Shown in pieces: positions 14,901-25,500 of a stretch of DNA of 64,000 bases. Every line of letters begins with the position of its first letter. Position 1 is the first letter of the stretch. The notes below the pieces were generated by a model. It worked only from the letters and a program-made list of their open reading frames with translations. It had not been told where the DNA came from and ran no database searches. The DNA is from Symbiodinium natans (Eukaryota; Sar; Dinophyceae; Suessiales; Symbiodiniaceae): NCBI GenBank assembly GCA_905221605.1, contig CAJNDS010000228.1, forward strand, positions 58,501 to 122,500, written 5' to 3'. The position numbers and the translations under genes were made by a program.

Positions 14901-15756
14901 GGGCCCCAAGCCCTAAACCCTTTGCAGCTGGAGCTGTTTGTCAATCCAGGCGACAAACGGTGGGTCTGCCCCCGTAAACGTTTTTCCTGAAGGCTGGCCC
15001 TGCGAGAGCAGCATGTCTAAGCAGCGAGGCCCGAGAGGGTGCTGAGAGAGGGGGGGGGGAAACCCTAAACCCTAAACCCTAAACCCTAAACCCTAAACCC
15101 TAAACCCTAAACCCTAAACCCTAAACCCTAAACATTACCTTTTAGAGTTCAGGGTTTCAAGAAGAAACACACTTCAGATGCGAGACATCTGCAGACAGTC
15201 ATCCAGGTCGAAGGCTGCGGCTTGGACCTTTTGGTTGGGAAGCTCCTCCGACTCCAGGGAGCGGGCCTTGGGAATGCCATCGGGCTGCGCCGCCAAACGC
15301 TCTTCCGCCTTGGCCTAGGTTGCCCAGTATAGGGTTTAGGGTTTAGGGTTTAGGGTTTAGGGTTTAGGGTTTAGGGTTTAGGGTTTAGGGTTCAGGGTTA
15401 ACCTAGGCGCAAAACGGGTGGCCCTTCTTACGTTGAAAAGGTGTTTACAAGGGCCTCAACCCCCCCCCCCCCCCAACAAAAGGGGAATAGGGGTACTGCT
15501 AGGCATCCGAGTGGCTGTCTCCAGGAAGACGTTCGCCTTGGGGATGTCTTGCGATTCCTGCGGATCGACGACTCCGAGGCCTTCCTCCGCCTCGATCGGG
15601 GCGAGATTTCTGAACCCTAAGCCCTAAACCCTAAACCCCAACCCTAAACCCTAAACCCTGAACCCTGAACCCTCAAAGGGTTCTGGGTTTAGGGCTTCTC
15701 CGTTGCGCCATGCTTGCCTCTGCTCCAGCAGCATCTCAGGGTAGTTACATGGGTCC
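726..15756 (-). CDS. Minus-strand exon series downstream of the channel (tail or separate gene)
   Basis: About 15 short exons with good splice fits follow the channel M4 exon in the same direction. They encode mostly charged, Pro- and Arg-rich sequence without membrane helices, for example AEERLAAQPDGIPKARSLES, GQPSGKTFTGADPPFVAWID, RLPPEDAEAKKRAS and LEEVQRRQARR. That would suit a cytoplasmic tail if the TGA at 16501 is spliced out, or an independent downstream gene. The product is not recognised, and neither a start nor a final stop was fixed; the exon ending 15174 and the island at 3404 both meet an in-frame TGA unless a donor precedes it. Confidence 0.5.
2264..2330 (-). CDS. Exon, unknown
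   Basis: Reads ALCQSPEETWDRVVRGSPAR between TGCACAG and GTGCG. Confidence 0.75.
2897..3023. mobile_element. ACTTGGAGGTTCA hairpin family (4 copies)
   Basis: Copies at 341-452, 2897-3023, 18814-18933 and 38149-38358. Ends are ACTTGGAGGTTCA and TGAACCTCCAAGT, with paired ATTATAAG-type inner arms. Confidence 0.85.
3404..3492 (-). CDS. Exon, unknown
   Basis: Reads LDAATDKLGFVEPLLRWAEA then TKRHMF and TGA, unless a donor precedes the stop. Confidence 0.65.
4187..4272. CDS. Possible exon, strand undecided
   Basis: Minus reads ERPGEASSWDAELGSGLRAP, plus reads LGALSPEPSSASQEEASPGR. Normal repeat flanks on both sides. Confidence 0.35.
6615..6662 (-). CDS. Exon, unknown (16 codons)
   Basis: Reads VVKPILRLDAPTVPEK between CTGCTGCAG and GTGAGC. 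Confidence 0.75.
7434..7469 (-). CDS. Exon, unknown (12 codons)
   Basis: Reads DLEEVQRRQARR between CCGTCAG and GTTTCGGG. Confidence 0.6.
8155..8232 (-). CDS. Exon-like island, unknown
   Basis: Two frames are open. One reads NPYSTRQFVGGASLESAAPR, the other WEVPRWNLRHRDGHCPGLS, after CTTGCAG or CTACAG. Confidence 0.45.
8250..11050. repeat. Composite low-complexity block
   Basis: In order: G-rich runs (8641-8965), two diverged copies of a 230-bp segment (about 8968-9190 and 9343-9590) full of AAAACCTCTATTT-type motifs, a 40-bp direct repeat (9571-9652), an AT-rich tract of about 1 kb (9640-10670) with TATA/ATAATACAT microsatellites, and a 16-bp minisatellite (10717-10868). No exon seen. Confidence 0.85.
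10717..10868 (+). repeat. 16-bp minisatellite
   Basis: About nine copies of GGACCACGGGACCAGA, itself two 8-bp halves. Confidence 0.92.
11756..11800 (-). CDS. Exon, unknown (15 codons)
   Basis: Reads RLPPEDAEAKKRASR between GTGAGGCAG and GTTGATT. Confidence 0.7.
12532..12625 (-). CDS. Exon, unknown
   Basis: Reads RFSPPAWASLPCADASEGKL then DVLSGQ; the donor is the GT of GTTTAGGG. Confidence 0.6.
12725..12762 (-). CDS. Exon, unknown (perfect GTAAGT donor)
   Basis: Reads SGFEPVGFRSHG between AGCTAAG and GTAAGT. Confidence 0.65.
12985..13060 (-). CDS. Possible exon
   Basis: Reads LCSRLPARRSRQMALRGVRS after CTAAG. Frame uncertain. Confidence 0.35.
13296..13336 (-). CDS. Possible exon
   Basis: Reads RAGKAGPYTLFNPK after GCTCAG. 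Confidence 0.45.
13575..13683 (-). CDS. Exon, unknown
   Basis: Reads SFSLGIPERDASRKAPTDQR then LREARARGGAPSF. Acceptor TTCAAG before G; donor GTTTCAGG. Confidence 0.65.
13643..14425 (-). repeat. Tandem duplication of about 360-420 bp
   Basis: The stretch beginning ATCCCTTTCAGGGATGCCGA recurs at 13648 and 14065, followed by matching sequence to about 14061 and 14420, with small indels (17 bases near 13815 absent in copy 2). Confidence 0.9.
14061..14099 (-). CDS. Chimeric duplicated exon copy
   Basis: The first 33 nt equal the start of the 13683-13575 exon; the last bases (CTTTG before GTTCGGG) equal the end of the 14458-14419 exon. It reads HSFSLGIPERD then diverges. Confidence 0.5.
14419..14458 (-). 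CDS. Exon, unknown (40 nt)
   Basis: Reads RHVSERKQCSEAF up to GTTTGGG. Lies at the right edge of a tandem duplication. Confidence 0.5.
14602..14717. mobile_element. CTAGACCC-family hairpin element with CTAAAG duplication
   Basis: Same family as 31600-31802. CTAAAG at 14596-14601 and 14718-14723. A further end fragment is at 53328-53350. Confidence 0.88.
14919..14999 (-). CDS. Exon, unknown (27 codons)
   Basis: Reads GQPSGKTFTGADPPFVAWID then KQLQLQR between CTCGCAG and GTTTAGGG. Confidence 0.75.
15174..15314 (-). CDS. Exon, unknown, ending at TGA
   Basis: Reads AEERLAAQPDGIPKARSLES, ELPNQKVQAAAFDLDDCLQ, then TGA at 15176-15174. Acceptor CCTAG before G. It may be a terminal exon. Confidence 0.75.
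   Translation of the reverse strand, partial: AKAEERLAAQPDGIPKARSLESEELPNQKVQAAAFDLDDCLQMSRI
15516..15609 (-). CDS. Exon, unknown (strand not certain)
   Basis: Minus: APIEAEEGLGVVDPQESQDI then PKANVFLE, echoing the GIPKA of the next exon. Plus is also open: VLRFLRIDDSEAFLRLDRGE after CTCCAG. Neighbours favour minus. Confidence 0.5.
15690..15756 (-). CDS. Exon, unknown
   Basis: Reads DPCNYPEMLLEQRQAWRNGE after GTTCAG. Confidence 0.65.
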
Positions 15757-16500
15757 CTGAACGGGTTAGGGTTTAGGGTTTAGGGTAGTATGGGCCCTGA
15801 CAAGGGACCCCTTATCATATAGGGGCCTGAACAAATTTCAACAGGGTCTTGCGGAGTAGTATCGTATAAGTACAAAGGGACCTTGAGGGAATACCATGAG
15901 AAATTATTCCGACCCCCAAAGTGTGCCCTTATCTGCCCTATACAACCAAAGGGTCCATGCTTCAGAACCCAATAAAGGAAGTCACGGGCCATATTAAGGG
16001 CCCATGAAATTACCACCTTCAATCAGAACCCTACCCTTTGAACCATAACCCTGACGATGTTTGACGTTCTTTTGGCCTTATGCACGCGCTAAGACCTCAA
16101 TCCTAAACCCCCAACCCTAAACCCCAACCCCAAACCCCAAACCCTAAACCCTAAACCCCAAAACCCTAAACCCCAAAGCCCTAAACCCTGAAGAGAGGGC
16201 TTGCTTTTCTTAACGAAACAAGATTTCTTATGTCCAGACTTCCCCCCCCCCCCCTTCCTATTCCTAGGAAGGCTAGGAAGGGGTGGTGGGGGGGGGGGGG
16301 GGCTGCCGAACTTGGGGTACTCTTCATGGGGGAGGAGGGCTTCATAAAGGATTCTCTTGTTTTGGGGTCGTTTTAAGGTAACTGTGCCCTTCATGGGGGT
16401 TCCTAGGACAAGGGCTGTGTGATTTTGGAGCATTTTTATAGGCATAAGCCCTAAACCTAAGCTTGCTAGAGCCCCTTCGAACTCCTTTCAGAAATATCCT

Positions 16501-16581
16501 TCAAGCCAGGGCGTCGCTGGAGCGCCCCTTGCGAAGGGTCTCGAAGACGAAGCATACCAGGCCAGCGGCGGCGATGAAGAC
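16501..16581 (-). CDS. Channel exon, M4 second half; possible stop
   Basis: Reads VFIAAAGLVCFVFETLRKGR then SSDALA and TGA at 16503-16501. Alternatively a GC donor at 16506 skips the stop. Confidence 0.85.
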   Translation of the reverse strand, partial: VFIAAAGLVCFVFETLRKGRSSDALA

Positions 16582-19500
16582 CTCGCTTGTCACGTAGGGT
16601 TATGGCCACCTAAACCATATGTGCCCGCGTTCTGCGCTAGTCGGCTCCCCCCCCCACCCCTGCCCCCCAATGGTATCCCTCCCCCCCCCGCCATGGTATG
16701 CCCCCCAAACCCTGCCCACTAACCCTAAAACACCACGGACCACAGGGGGAGGAAAGAGAGAAACCCTCAACCTAAACCCCAAACCCTGAACCCTAAGCCC
16801 TAAAACCTAAACTCACCAATGAACCACAGGGAGAGAAGGGTAAACCCGAAACCTTAACCGTAAACCCAGCACGAACCACAGGGGGGAGAGGGGAAACAAT
16901 AAACCTACCTTTACCCCAAACCTTAAACCGTAAACTCTAACCGTGAACCAGTGGACCAAGGGGGTCAGAGTGAAAATCCTGTACTCTACAGCCTAACCCT
17001 AAACCCTAGACCCATGACTGGGGGGGGGGGAACCCAAAACCGGGGGGGGGGGGGGGGGGGGGGGGGGCGGGGGATTGCCAGGGGAAGGGAGGAGCCAAGG
17101 AGAAACGAGGGGCACAGGGTACCCGCGTTGGTTCCCTTCGGGTTTATGAGGGCCTAATCCTACATGTGGGGCCTCGTCGGCGTCATCGAACACCTAACAA
17201 GGCCTGAAAGCCACAAGAGAGGGGTCTCAAAAGGGTACTGCTAGGATTTCTTTCGGTGTAGGGTTTAGGGCGTAGGGCGACATAGGCATACATGCCCTAA
17301 ACCCCCCAAAAACCTAAATTTGGAGGTTTACGAGCATAGGGGCCCCCCATATACGTCCCCTGAGTAGTAGGATCCCCTCATAATAGAAGGAAAACCCTAG
17401 ACCCTAAACCCTAAACCCTAAACCCCTAATTTCGGACACCCTAACTAGATCCCAGCGACGGAGATGAAGAAGGTGCCACTGAGGTCTTCCAGGCTTAGCA
17501 CACCGTCGTCCTCGGCACAGCACTTTGTCAGGACCACAGAAAGGGGGTTTAGGGTTTAGGGTTTAGGGTTTAGGGATTAGGGTTTAGGGTTTAGGGTTTA
17601 GGGTTTAGGGTTATGATGATTCAGGGCTAGAGGTTTGCATGTAGGGCTTCAGTAAGGCCTTTAATATAGGGAAGGGGTAAAAGTGTTAGGGCTTGGTTCG
17701 GGTGTAGCTCGAGATAACTTGGGTCTGGAGGAGTGCGTCAACGCAGCTCCACCCGCAACTAACTCAACTACCTCAAGCCACGGCCTGTAAACCCCTCAAC
17801 CCTACACCCCCTGAGCCATAAGCTTTAGCCCCAAAAAGCCCTAAACCCACCCTAAACCCTAAACCCTAAACCCTAAACCCTCAGAGCCCTAAACTCTTCC
17901 ATCCCAAAACCCCCCAACCCCAAGACCGAAAAAGCCCAAAACCCTTAATTAAAGGTTTAGGGTTTAGGGTTAAGGGTTTGGGGTTTGGAACCCTTCTACC
18001 CTAAACCCTGCCAATATTCCAAAACCTCAAACACCCAAAGCCCCTATACCCCCTATACCCCCTAAACCTCCTAAACCCCCTAAACCCCCTAAACCCCCTA
18101 AACCCCCTAAACCCCCTAAACCCCCTAAACCCCCTAAACCCCCTAAACCCCCTAAACCCCCTACACCCCCTACACCCCCCACCCCCCCTACACCCCTTGA
18201 ACCAAAAACCCTAGAAAAGCGCGCGCCGCACCCTAAAACCCCAAACATCCCTGAACACCTCTCAACCCTAAAACCCTAAAACCCTACAACCCTAAAACCC
18301 TAAAACCCTAAAACCCTAAAACCCCAAAACCCTAAAACCCTAAAACCCTACAACGCTAAACCCCTAAAACTCCACAACCCCGACAACCTTTACCCTGAAC
18401 CCTAAACCCTAAGCCCTAAACCCTACACCCCACACCCTACACCCTAAACCCTAAACCCTGGCAAGCTTGGCGTCGTTCCCTTCCTCCGCCGCACAGTTTG
18501 GCACGGGAAAGCCATCCTTGTTGAGCTTGTTGCCCTTCACCTTTTATGGGGTTTAGGGTTTAGGGTTTGGGGTTTGGGGTTTAGGGTTTAGGGTTTAGGG
18601 TTTAGGGTTTAGGGTTTAGGGTTTAGGGTTTAGGGTTTAGGGTTTAGGGTTTAGGGTTTAGGGTCGCCTTCTTAGTTGCTGAGTTCATAAGCCCCCAAAA
18701 AGTGTGCACGTTTAGTTTTGTAAGGATTATAGTATCCCAAAAAGTGTAAAGTGTACTCACTCAGCTACTAGGACCTTTGTGGGGAGTTTGGCTGGTGCAG
18801 GGTTTATACTACTTCGAGGTTCAGGGTACTTCTGAACCCCAATATGACTGCACTTATAAGCCCCCCAAGTCCCCTAAGTAGGTTATAAGTAGACTTATTG
18901 TTGGGGTTAGAAGTACCCATTGGACCTCCAAGCAGGGTGTCTAAACCCTAAGCCCTAAACCCTAAACCCTAGACCCTAGACCCTAGACCCTAAACCCTAG
19001 TTTAGGGTGCAGTGCTAGGGGGTGTTCAGGGATTGATTGGGGGGTCTTTAGGGCTTTCGGGTTTTGGGGCTACCCTAAACCGTAAACCCCTAAACCCATA
19101 AACCCCTAAACCCCTAAACCCCCAAACCCCTAAACCCCCAAACCCCTAAACCCCTAAACCCCTAAACCCCTAAACCCCTAAACCCCTAAACCCCTAAACC
19201 CCCAAACCCCTAAACCCCTAAACCCCCAAACCCCTAAACCCCTAAACCCCTAAACCCCTAAACCCCTAAACCGCTAAGCCCCTAAACTCCTAAACCCCTA
19301 AACCCCGAAACCCCTGAACCCCTCAACCCCTAAACCCCTAAGCCCCTAAACCCCTAAACCCCTAAACCCCTGAACCCCTGAACCCCTAAACCCCTAAACC
19401 CCTAAACCCTAAGCCCTAAGCCCTAAACCCTACACCCCTAAACCCTAACCCATTTGCATTTTAGGGCTTCGCGGAGTGGTCGCCTCCTCCAGAAGCCCGT

Positions 19501-22500
19501 CCGTCAGCCCAGTCGTAAATGCCCAGGACAGGCTGTGCAATAACTTCTCGCTGACGGGGAAGGACAGTGGGACGCTCCAGAGCATCTCCCCAACCCTGAT
19601 GAAGTTGCAGTCGTCACCTCTTGTAGGGTTTAGGTTTTCGGGTTTAGGGTTTAATTAGGGTTTATGAAATTGAAGTCGTCACCTTCTGCTTAGAGACAAA
19701 TGCAAAGGTTTAGGGCTTTATCCATTTATGCGGCTTATCTGGTTTATCGGGTTTAGGGCGTTTATGGGTCTATGGGGTTGATAGGGTTTACAGGGTTTGT
19801 AGGGTTTAGTGGGTTCATGGGGTTGCATTGTGAGGTCTATGGTGTTTATGGGATTTATGGGGTTCATGGGCTCGCACGGTTCATGCAGTCTATGCTACTC
19901 AACCGAGTTGCGCGTCCTCCCCAGATAATCTGTTTCACAGCGGCCTTCATCTTCGGTGACCTAGCTCATGGCTGGGACAGTACTAAGAAGTTAAACTTAT
20001 ATTCTTATTGGGTTTTAGTACCCTTAAGAATGTAAAATGTAACCCAACTATGACAAAGTAACCTAGCTCATTGCTGGGAGTCGGGCTGCTCAGCTGAATC
20101 ATTGGTTAAGGGTGTGGGGCTTCGAGGGCAACATGCAGAGGACGATGATCGCTTAACTAATCCCAAAGCCTAAACCTTAGAAAGGTGGTACGTAAGGGAG
20201 TAACCTGCACGAAGGGATCGCACCCCTGGAGCCACATAGGGCCGAGTGACTGTCTGGGTGACTTGCACTTCATTGCAGTCTTGTTCTTTGATGTAGCCCG
20301 CATGCAAGCTGTCTATGACGTCCTGCGACACCACCATGGCTTTGCAGTCTCCGGCGTGCATGCGACGAGGGGAATGCTCTTGGGAGCCCACGAGCACGAA
20401 GCTGGCCCGACTGTACCTTGGGGGACGAAATGAACCCTAAAAGTGGGGTCATCTACCCTACACTACTATAATCCCTAAACCCTAAACCCTACACCCTACA
20501 CCCTTAAGGTATATGAGCCATAAGCCCTTTTAGGGTTCATTTGGTACCCAAGGTACAGGTTCGTGAACGTCGGGCCCAGCACACTCGGCACGCAGATCGA
20601 GACTCCCTTCTCAATGGCCTCGTCGATGCTGGAAATCTCACCCACAGCCCCGCGCTTCACCTCAGATTAGGGTTTAGGGTTTAGGGTTTAGGCCCCAAAA
20701 AGTGTACGCTTTGAGTTCTGTAGGGGATTCGAGTATCCCCAAAAAGTGTAAAAGTGTACTCATGTCAGCTAAGTGACGACCAATATCGATGCCAAGCTCG
20801 CCGTGTAGCTGGCGAGAATGATGAGGATGAAGAAGGAAAAAGCGACGCTGATCAGCTTGCGCGCGGGGCCATTCTCGACATCGTGGCTGCTTTGGCCCAG
20901 AAGAAAGTCATGCCACACGACGAACCTTAGCTTGGGTGCCGGGGGGGGGGAGGGTCTAGGGTTTAGGGCTTAGGGCTTAGGGTTTAGGGTACGTTCTCTG
21001 AAATAATAGGGTCATTTGGGGTTAGAGGCCCATGGAACATTGTAAGTTGTTCAACATCAGCGCCAGGAACAAGGAATTCCCGAACTCTGCTAGGCTCCAT
21101 GAGAATTTTTGCCTGCAGCTGTGGAGACGCTGGGACGGCACTTGGAGGGCTTTGTGGATTTGTGCTTCGTCCTAAACCTCGATTTGGATTCTTTTGGGTA
21201 TGTAGACGCTTCGGGCTTTCTGTGTGTGTAATTAGGGCTCGTGTTTAGCGATTTTGGGGTTTGGAGTTGGGATGTTCCCCTTTATACTATCCTCATAGGG
21301 ACCATAGTACCCCCTACTATCATCCCTATTAAGGACTGTTAGTACAAGGGGGAACATCCCAAGTTTGGAGGTTTATGGATTCAGGGTTCAGGTTTAGGGT
21401 TTAGGGTTTAGGGTTTAGGGTTTAGGGTTTAGGGTTTAGGGTTTAGGGTTTAGGGGTTAGGGTTTAGGGTTTAGGGTTTAGGGTTTAGGGTTTAGGGTTT
21501 AGGGTTTAGGGTTTAGGGTTTAGGGTGTATGTTCCGCTGCGCAAGGACCCCCCCCCCCCCCCACCCTGCCTGCGGCTGCAGAACCCCGCGTCGCTGAGCT
21601 GCATCAGCCAGAGAAGCAGCGACCTGGGACTTTATTTGGCTGCACTCAGGAGGGTAGCTAGAAATTAAAGTTTTTGCTGCCTTAATAAGAAACCCAATAA
21701 ACCCAAAACAGGTAAGGATCTAAAGTTACAGTAAAGTACCACAAAGTCTACTTACCTACAGTTTCGTCGTCCGTAACTACCCTTGATTCTGTAGGTATAA
21801 CGGTCTAACCCTACTCTGGAGTAGACCCTGGGAAAAAGTATACACTTATTAGGCATAAGAAGCTATAAGTAGGAACCCAGAACCAAAAAAAAACGCATTA
21901 AAGCATAGTACTCCAAAACCCAGCAAAGCTGTAGGTAGAGAGGATCCCAGGGACATGCCGCAAAGGAAGGCTACCACGCCCAGCCAGGCATCAACACTGA
22001 AAGGCCGAAAGGGCGACGCAAGATAACCTGGGTTTAGGGTTTAGGGTTTGGGGTTTGGGGTTTAGGGTTTAGGGTTTAGGGCTCTGGGTTTAGGGTGTGG
22101 CAACGTTCTTAGCGCGCGTCGTGGGCGCTTTAGATTGGCTTTCACGGGCCCACTCCTACGCGCGCGTCGCGTGGCGGTACACCCACCCCAAACCACCCGG
22201 CGTATAGCATTGAGTCTGGTTGGTGCTCTTATCCGCAGTGGGCCTGTTCCACTGCAGCAGTGCGGCTGTCTTAAAGCGTCCCTCGTTCAGTTCAGACAGC
22301 ACAGGAGGACTTGGGCATACGGGACTTTCCGGCTCTTGCACGCTTTGTGCATGCACCCGTTGGGGCACCACCGTGGAGCTTTGTTGTCTCCAGTTGGCCA
22401 CTACCATGAGCGAAAGGCAGAATAAATATTACACTGCTGAGCAAGTGGGCAAGGCCGAGCTGCGAAGCTTTGAGATATGTCTGCCGCGGCGTAAAGATTC

Positions 22501-25500
22501 CAGGTGATACCTTGGTTACTTTTGCCTCCTCGGCTTGCGCTGCACGCTTGGGAGACTTGTCCTCACTGCTGAATTGTCCTGCCTCAACGCGCGCGCTCGA
22601 ACGTTGATCCAAGATGAAGGTGGCCTCAGGCTAGCTTCATTATTCCGCATTCTCCTGAGGGCAGTGATGGCAGCCGTCGGACTGATGTTGACTTGCATCG
22701 CCCCAAACCCATCTAACATGACTCTCAGCCAGTAGTCGAGATCGACTGACTCTGACTGCCGGAAACTGGCCATTCTTCACGAAGGGCAGCATCTCGACTT
22801 CTGAAAAAGCTCCGCCGGTTGTCACGCCTGGCTGGTGAGCATGGTAAGTTGGTTGGCAACAGCAAGAGCTTATCTGCTGTGCGCAGGAGTTCGTCGTTGT
22901 GCAGGGTCTTCCAACTCCCCAACTTGAGACTCAATGTAAGCCTTCACAGCATGAGCTTCTTCAGAAAAACCGCTTTTTTGCACATGGGAGTCTTGAACAG
23001 AGTGGTCGAACTTTAATTTGTGGCCGGCTCCCGCTCAGGGCTGGCCCACAGCCAGAAAACGGGGCTGCCAAACCTGGCGCAAGCCCTCCCGACAAATTCT
23101 TTAAGTTCGTCTGAGGGGCCGGGCGGCGGGGGGGGGGGGGGGGGGCGGCCCGGCGGGGGGTCCCCGGGGGGGGCAAAGGGGGGGGGGGGGGGCGCCGGCG
23201 CGGGGTGTTTGGGTTTAGGGTTTGAACCTTTGACACTCAAAGGCTCGACCGCCTGGCGCGCACGGCTGTGTGCTCATCTTGCCAAGGCGTTCAGCAGCCA
23301 CAGCTTTTACCTGGGCTGCACGTGGCGTGTGGTCAGGTCGCTCGCTGAGCGCTCGGACGGCTTCGGGCTCTCACGTGGTGGTAGCGAGCCCTCAGCCGGA
23401 CTTTAGGGTTTAGGGTGCCAGGGCCCCCCTTACATAACCCAAAAAGCTGGAAAGTAAAAAAAACATCCCTAGAAGCTGACCTAGCAACTCCAGAAGGTGA
23501 CCTCCTCGATGGTCTTCGGGACAACGAGGTAGAAGAAGTCCTGCCTTCTCTCAGCTCTTGTGGTAGGGGATAGGATTAGGGTTTAGGGTTTAGGGTTTAG
23601 GGTTTAGGGTTTAGGGTTTAGGGTTTAGGGTTTAGGGTTAGGGTTTAGGGTTAGGGTTTAGGGTTTAGGGTTTAGGGTTTAGGGTTTAGGGTTTAGGGTT
23701 TAGGGTTTAGGGTTTAGGGTTTAGGGTTTAGGTTTAGGGTTTAGGGTTTAGGGTTTAGGGTTTAGGGTTTAGGGTTTAGGGTTTAGGGTTTAGGGTTTAG
23801 GGTTTAGGGTTTAGGGTTTAGGGTTTAGGGTTTAGGGTTTAGGGTTTAGGGTTTAGGGTTTAGGGTTTAGGGTTTAGGGTTTAGGGTTTAGGGTTTAGGG
23901 TTTAGGGTTTAGGGTTTAGGGTTTAGGGTTTAGGGTTTAGGGTTTAGGGTTTAGGGTTTAGGGTTTAGGGTTTAGGGTTAGGGGGACCCTTGGGGATATA
24001 GACCCTCTGAATAAGGACCCTGTTTAAGAGAACCAGAAGAGGGTTAAGAAGGGGTTCCCGTTTAAGGGTCCCCCTTATCCTACCTACGATGTGGGATTCT
24101 GTATGGGTTGGGCCGAAAACTCCGACGCCAGTGCTTCTGCAGGGCTGATCTAGGCAGGGATGAGTTGAACAAAACAAAAAGGGCCCGAAACCCTGCACCC
24201 TAAAACACTAAACGGGGTTCATAAGGGGGCACCGAAGCCCCCGCAAGACAAACTCGGTCCCACCCTGGGTCGCTGTGGATTCTAAGCCCTGTTCTGTGCC
24301 TCTTATAAGCCCTGCCTGGTGCCTCTTTTGCTGTAGACATGTCTTTATCGTGCTGGAGCACCCCATTAGGGCCGATGATGTCGGGTTTAGGGCTTGCAGG
24401 GATGTTTCTGGTGATAAAAAACACCCCCAGGCCAAGGCAAGACCACCAGCTCCACAAGAAAACGCCGCCGGCCCACCTAGGGAACCTTACGAGCCTTAGG
24501 GGGCCCTAGGGCTTAGGTTTTAGGGCTTAGGGTTTAGGGCTTCGGGTTTAGGGCTTAGGGTTTAGGGTTTAGTGTTTAGGGTTTAGGGTTTAGGGTTCCT
24601 TAGGGATCAGTGGAGCGTTCTTGAAGCCTAGAGCCCCCCTCCCAAAAACCGGTGCCGGCCTGAGTGGCGGCAGGAAGTTGGCGACGCTGTTCCGCTCGGG
24701 CGTGAGCCAAAGGTCGGCGATGCAAAGGTCGAAGTTCCCAACCTTCTGGGGTTCAATTAGGGTTTAGGGTTTAGGGTTTAGGGTTTAGGGTTTAGGGTTT
24801 AGGGTTTAGGGTGTCTGCCTAGGAACCCCCCCCCCCCCCTAAGTTCCCAACCGCCACGTCGTGCACGCAGGCCGTGTAGGAGCTCGCGAACTTCCGCCTG
24901 CAGACCATGGGTCTCTCAAATTGAATACCGCAAGCCCCCAGGCCCCAAAAATCATATAAACCCTACATCTGCTGCTCCAGTTTTTTGGTGGGGAAAAGCC
25001 CTTATAAGCCCTTATAAACCCTTATAAACCCTTGTAAACCCCTAAACCCTTAAAGTGGGGGGGGGGGGGGTGTGGGGGGTGTTGAAGGGTTGAGGGTCTA
25101 TAGAGGTTCAGGGTGGTTCTGGAGGATGCCAAGAACGGCACAGAGCGGGGCTCAGAATGAAGCCTGAACCCGAAACCCTAAACCCTGAGCCTTGTTTTCG
25201 GTGAAAGGGGCGTAGGATGGAGTTCTCAAGATTCTGGGTTGTTAGGGTTTGGGGTTTAGGGTTTAGGGTTAGGGATTTATAGGCCCCACCTTGGACAGTA
25301 CACAAGAACCCGAAACCCCAAACTCTAAAGAACAGAACCCTCAACTCAAAACCCGGTAAGCCCTAAGCGCTGAGGCCTAACCACCCCAAAGATGATAGGT
25401 AGTTGGGCCGCAGGCTGAACTCTAGCTAGGCTGCAGTTTAGGGTTTAGGGTTTAGGGCTTGGGGTTTCGGGATTACGGCTTAGGGTTCCGGGTTTAGCTC

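Noticed and set aside
22135-22773. Several 60-106-codon ORFs on both strands as genes
   Set aside because: They overlap in conflicting frames and match no family; recorded only as a heptamer-free block.
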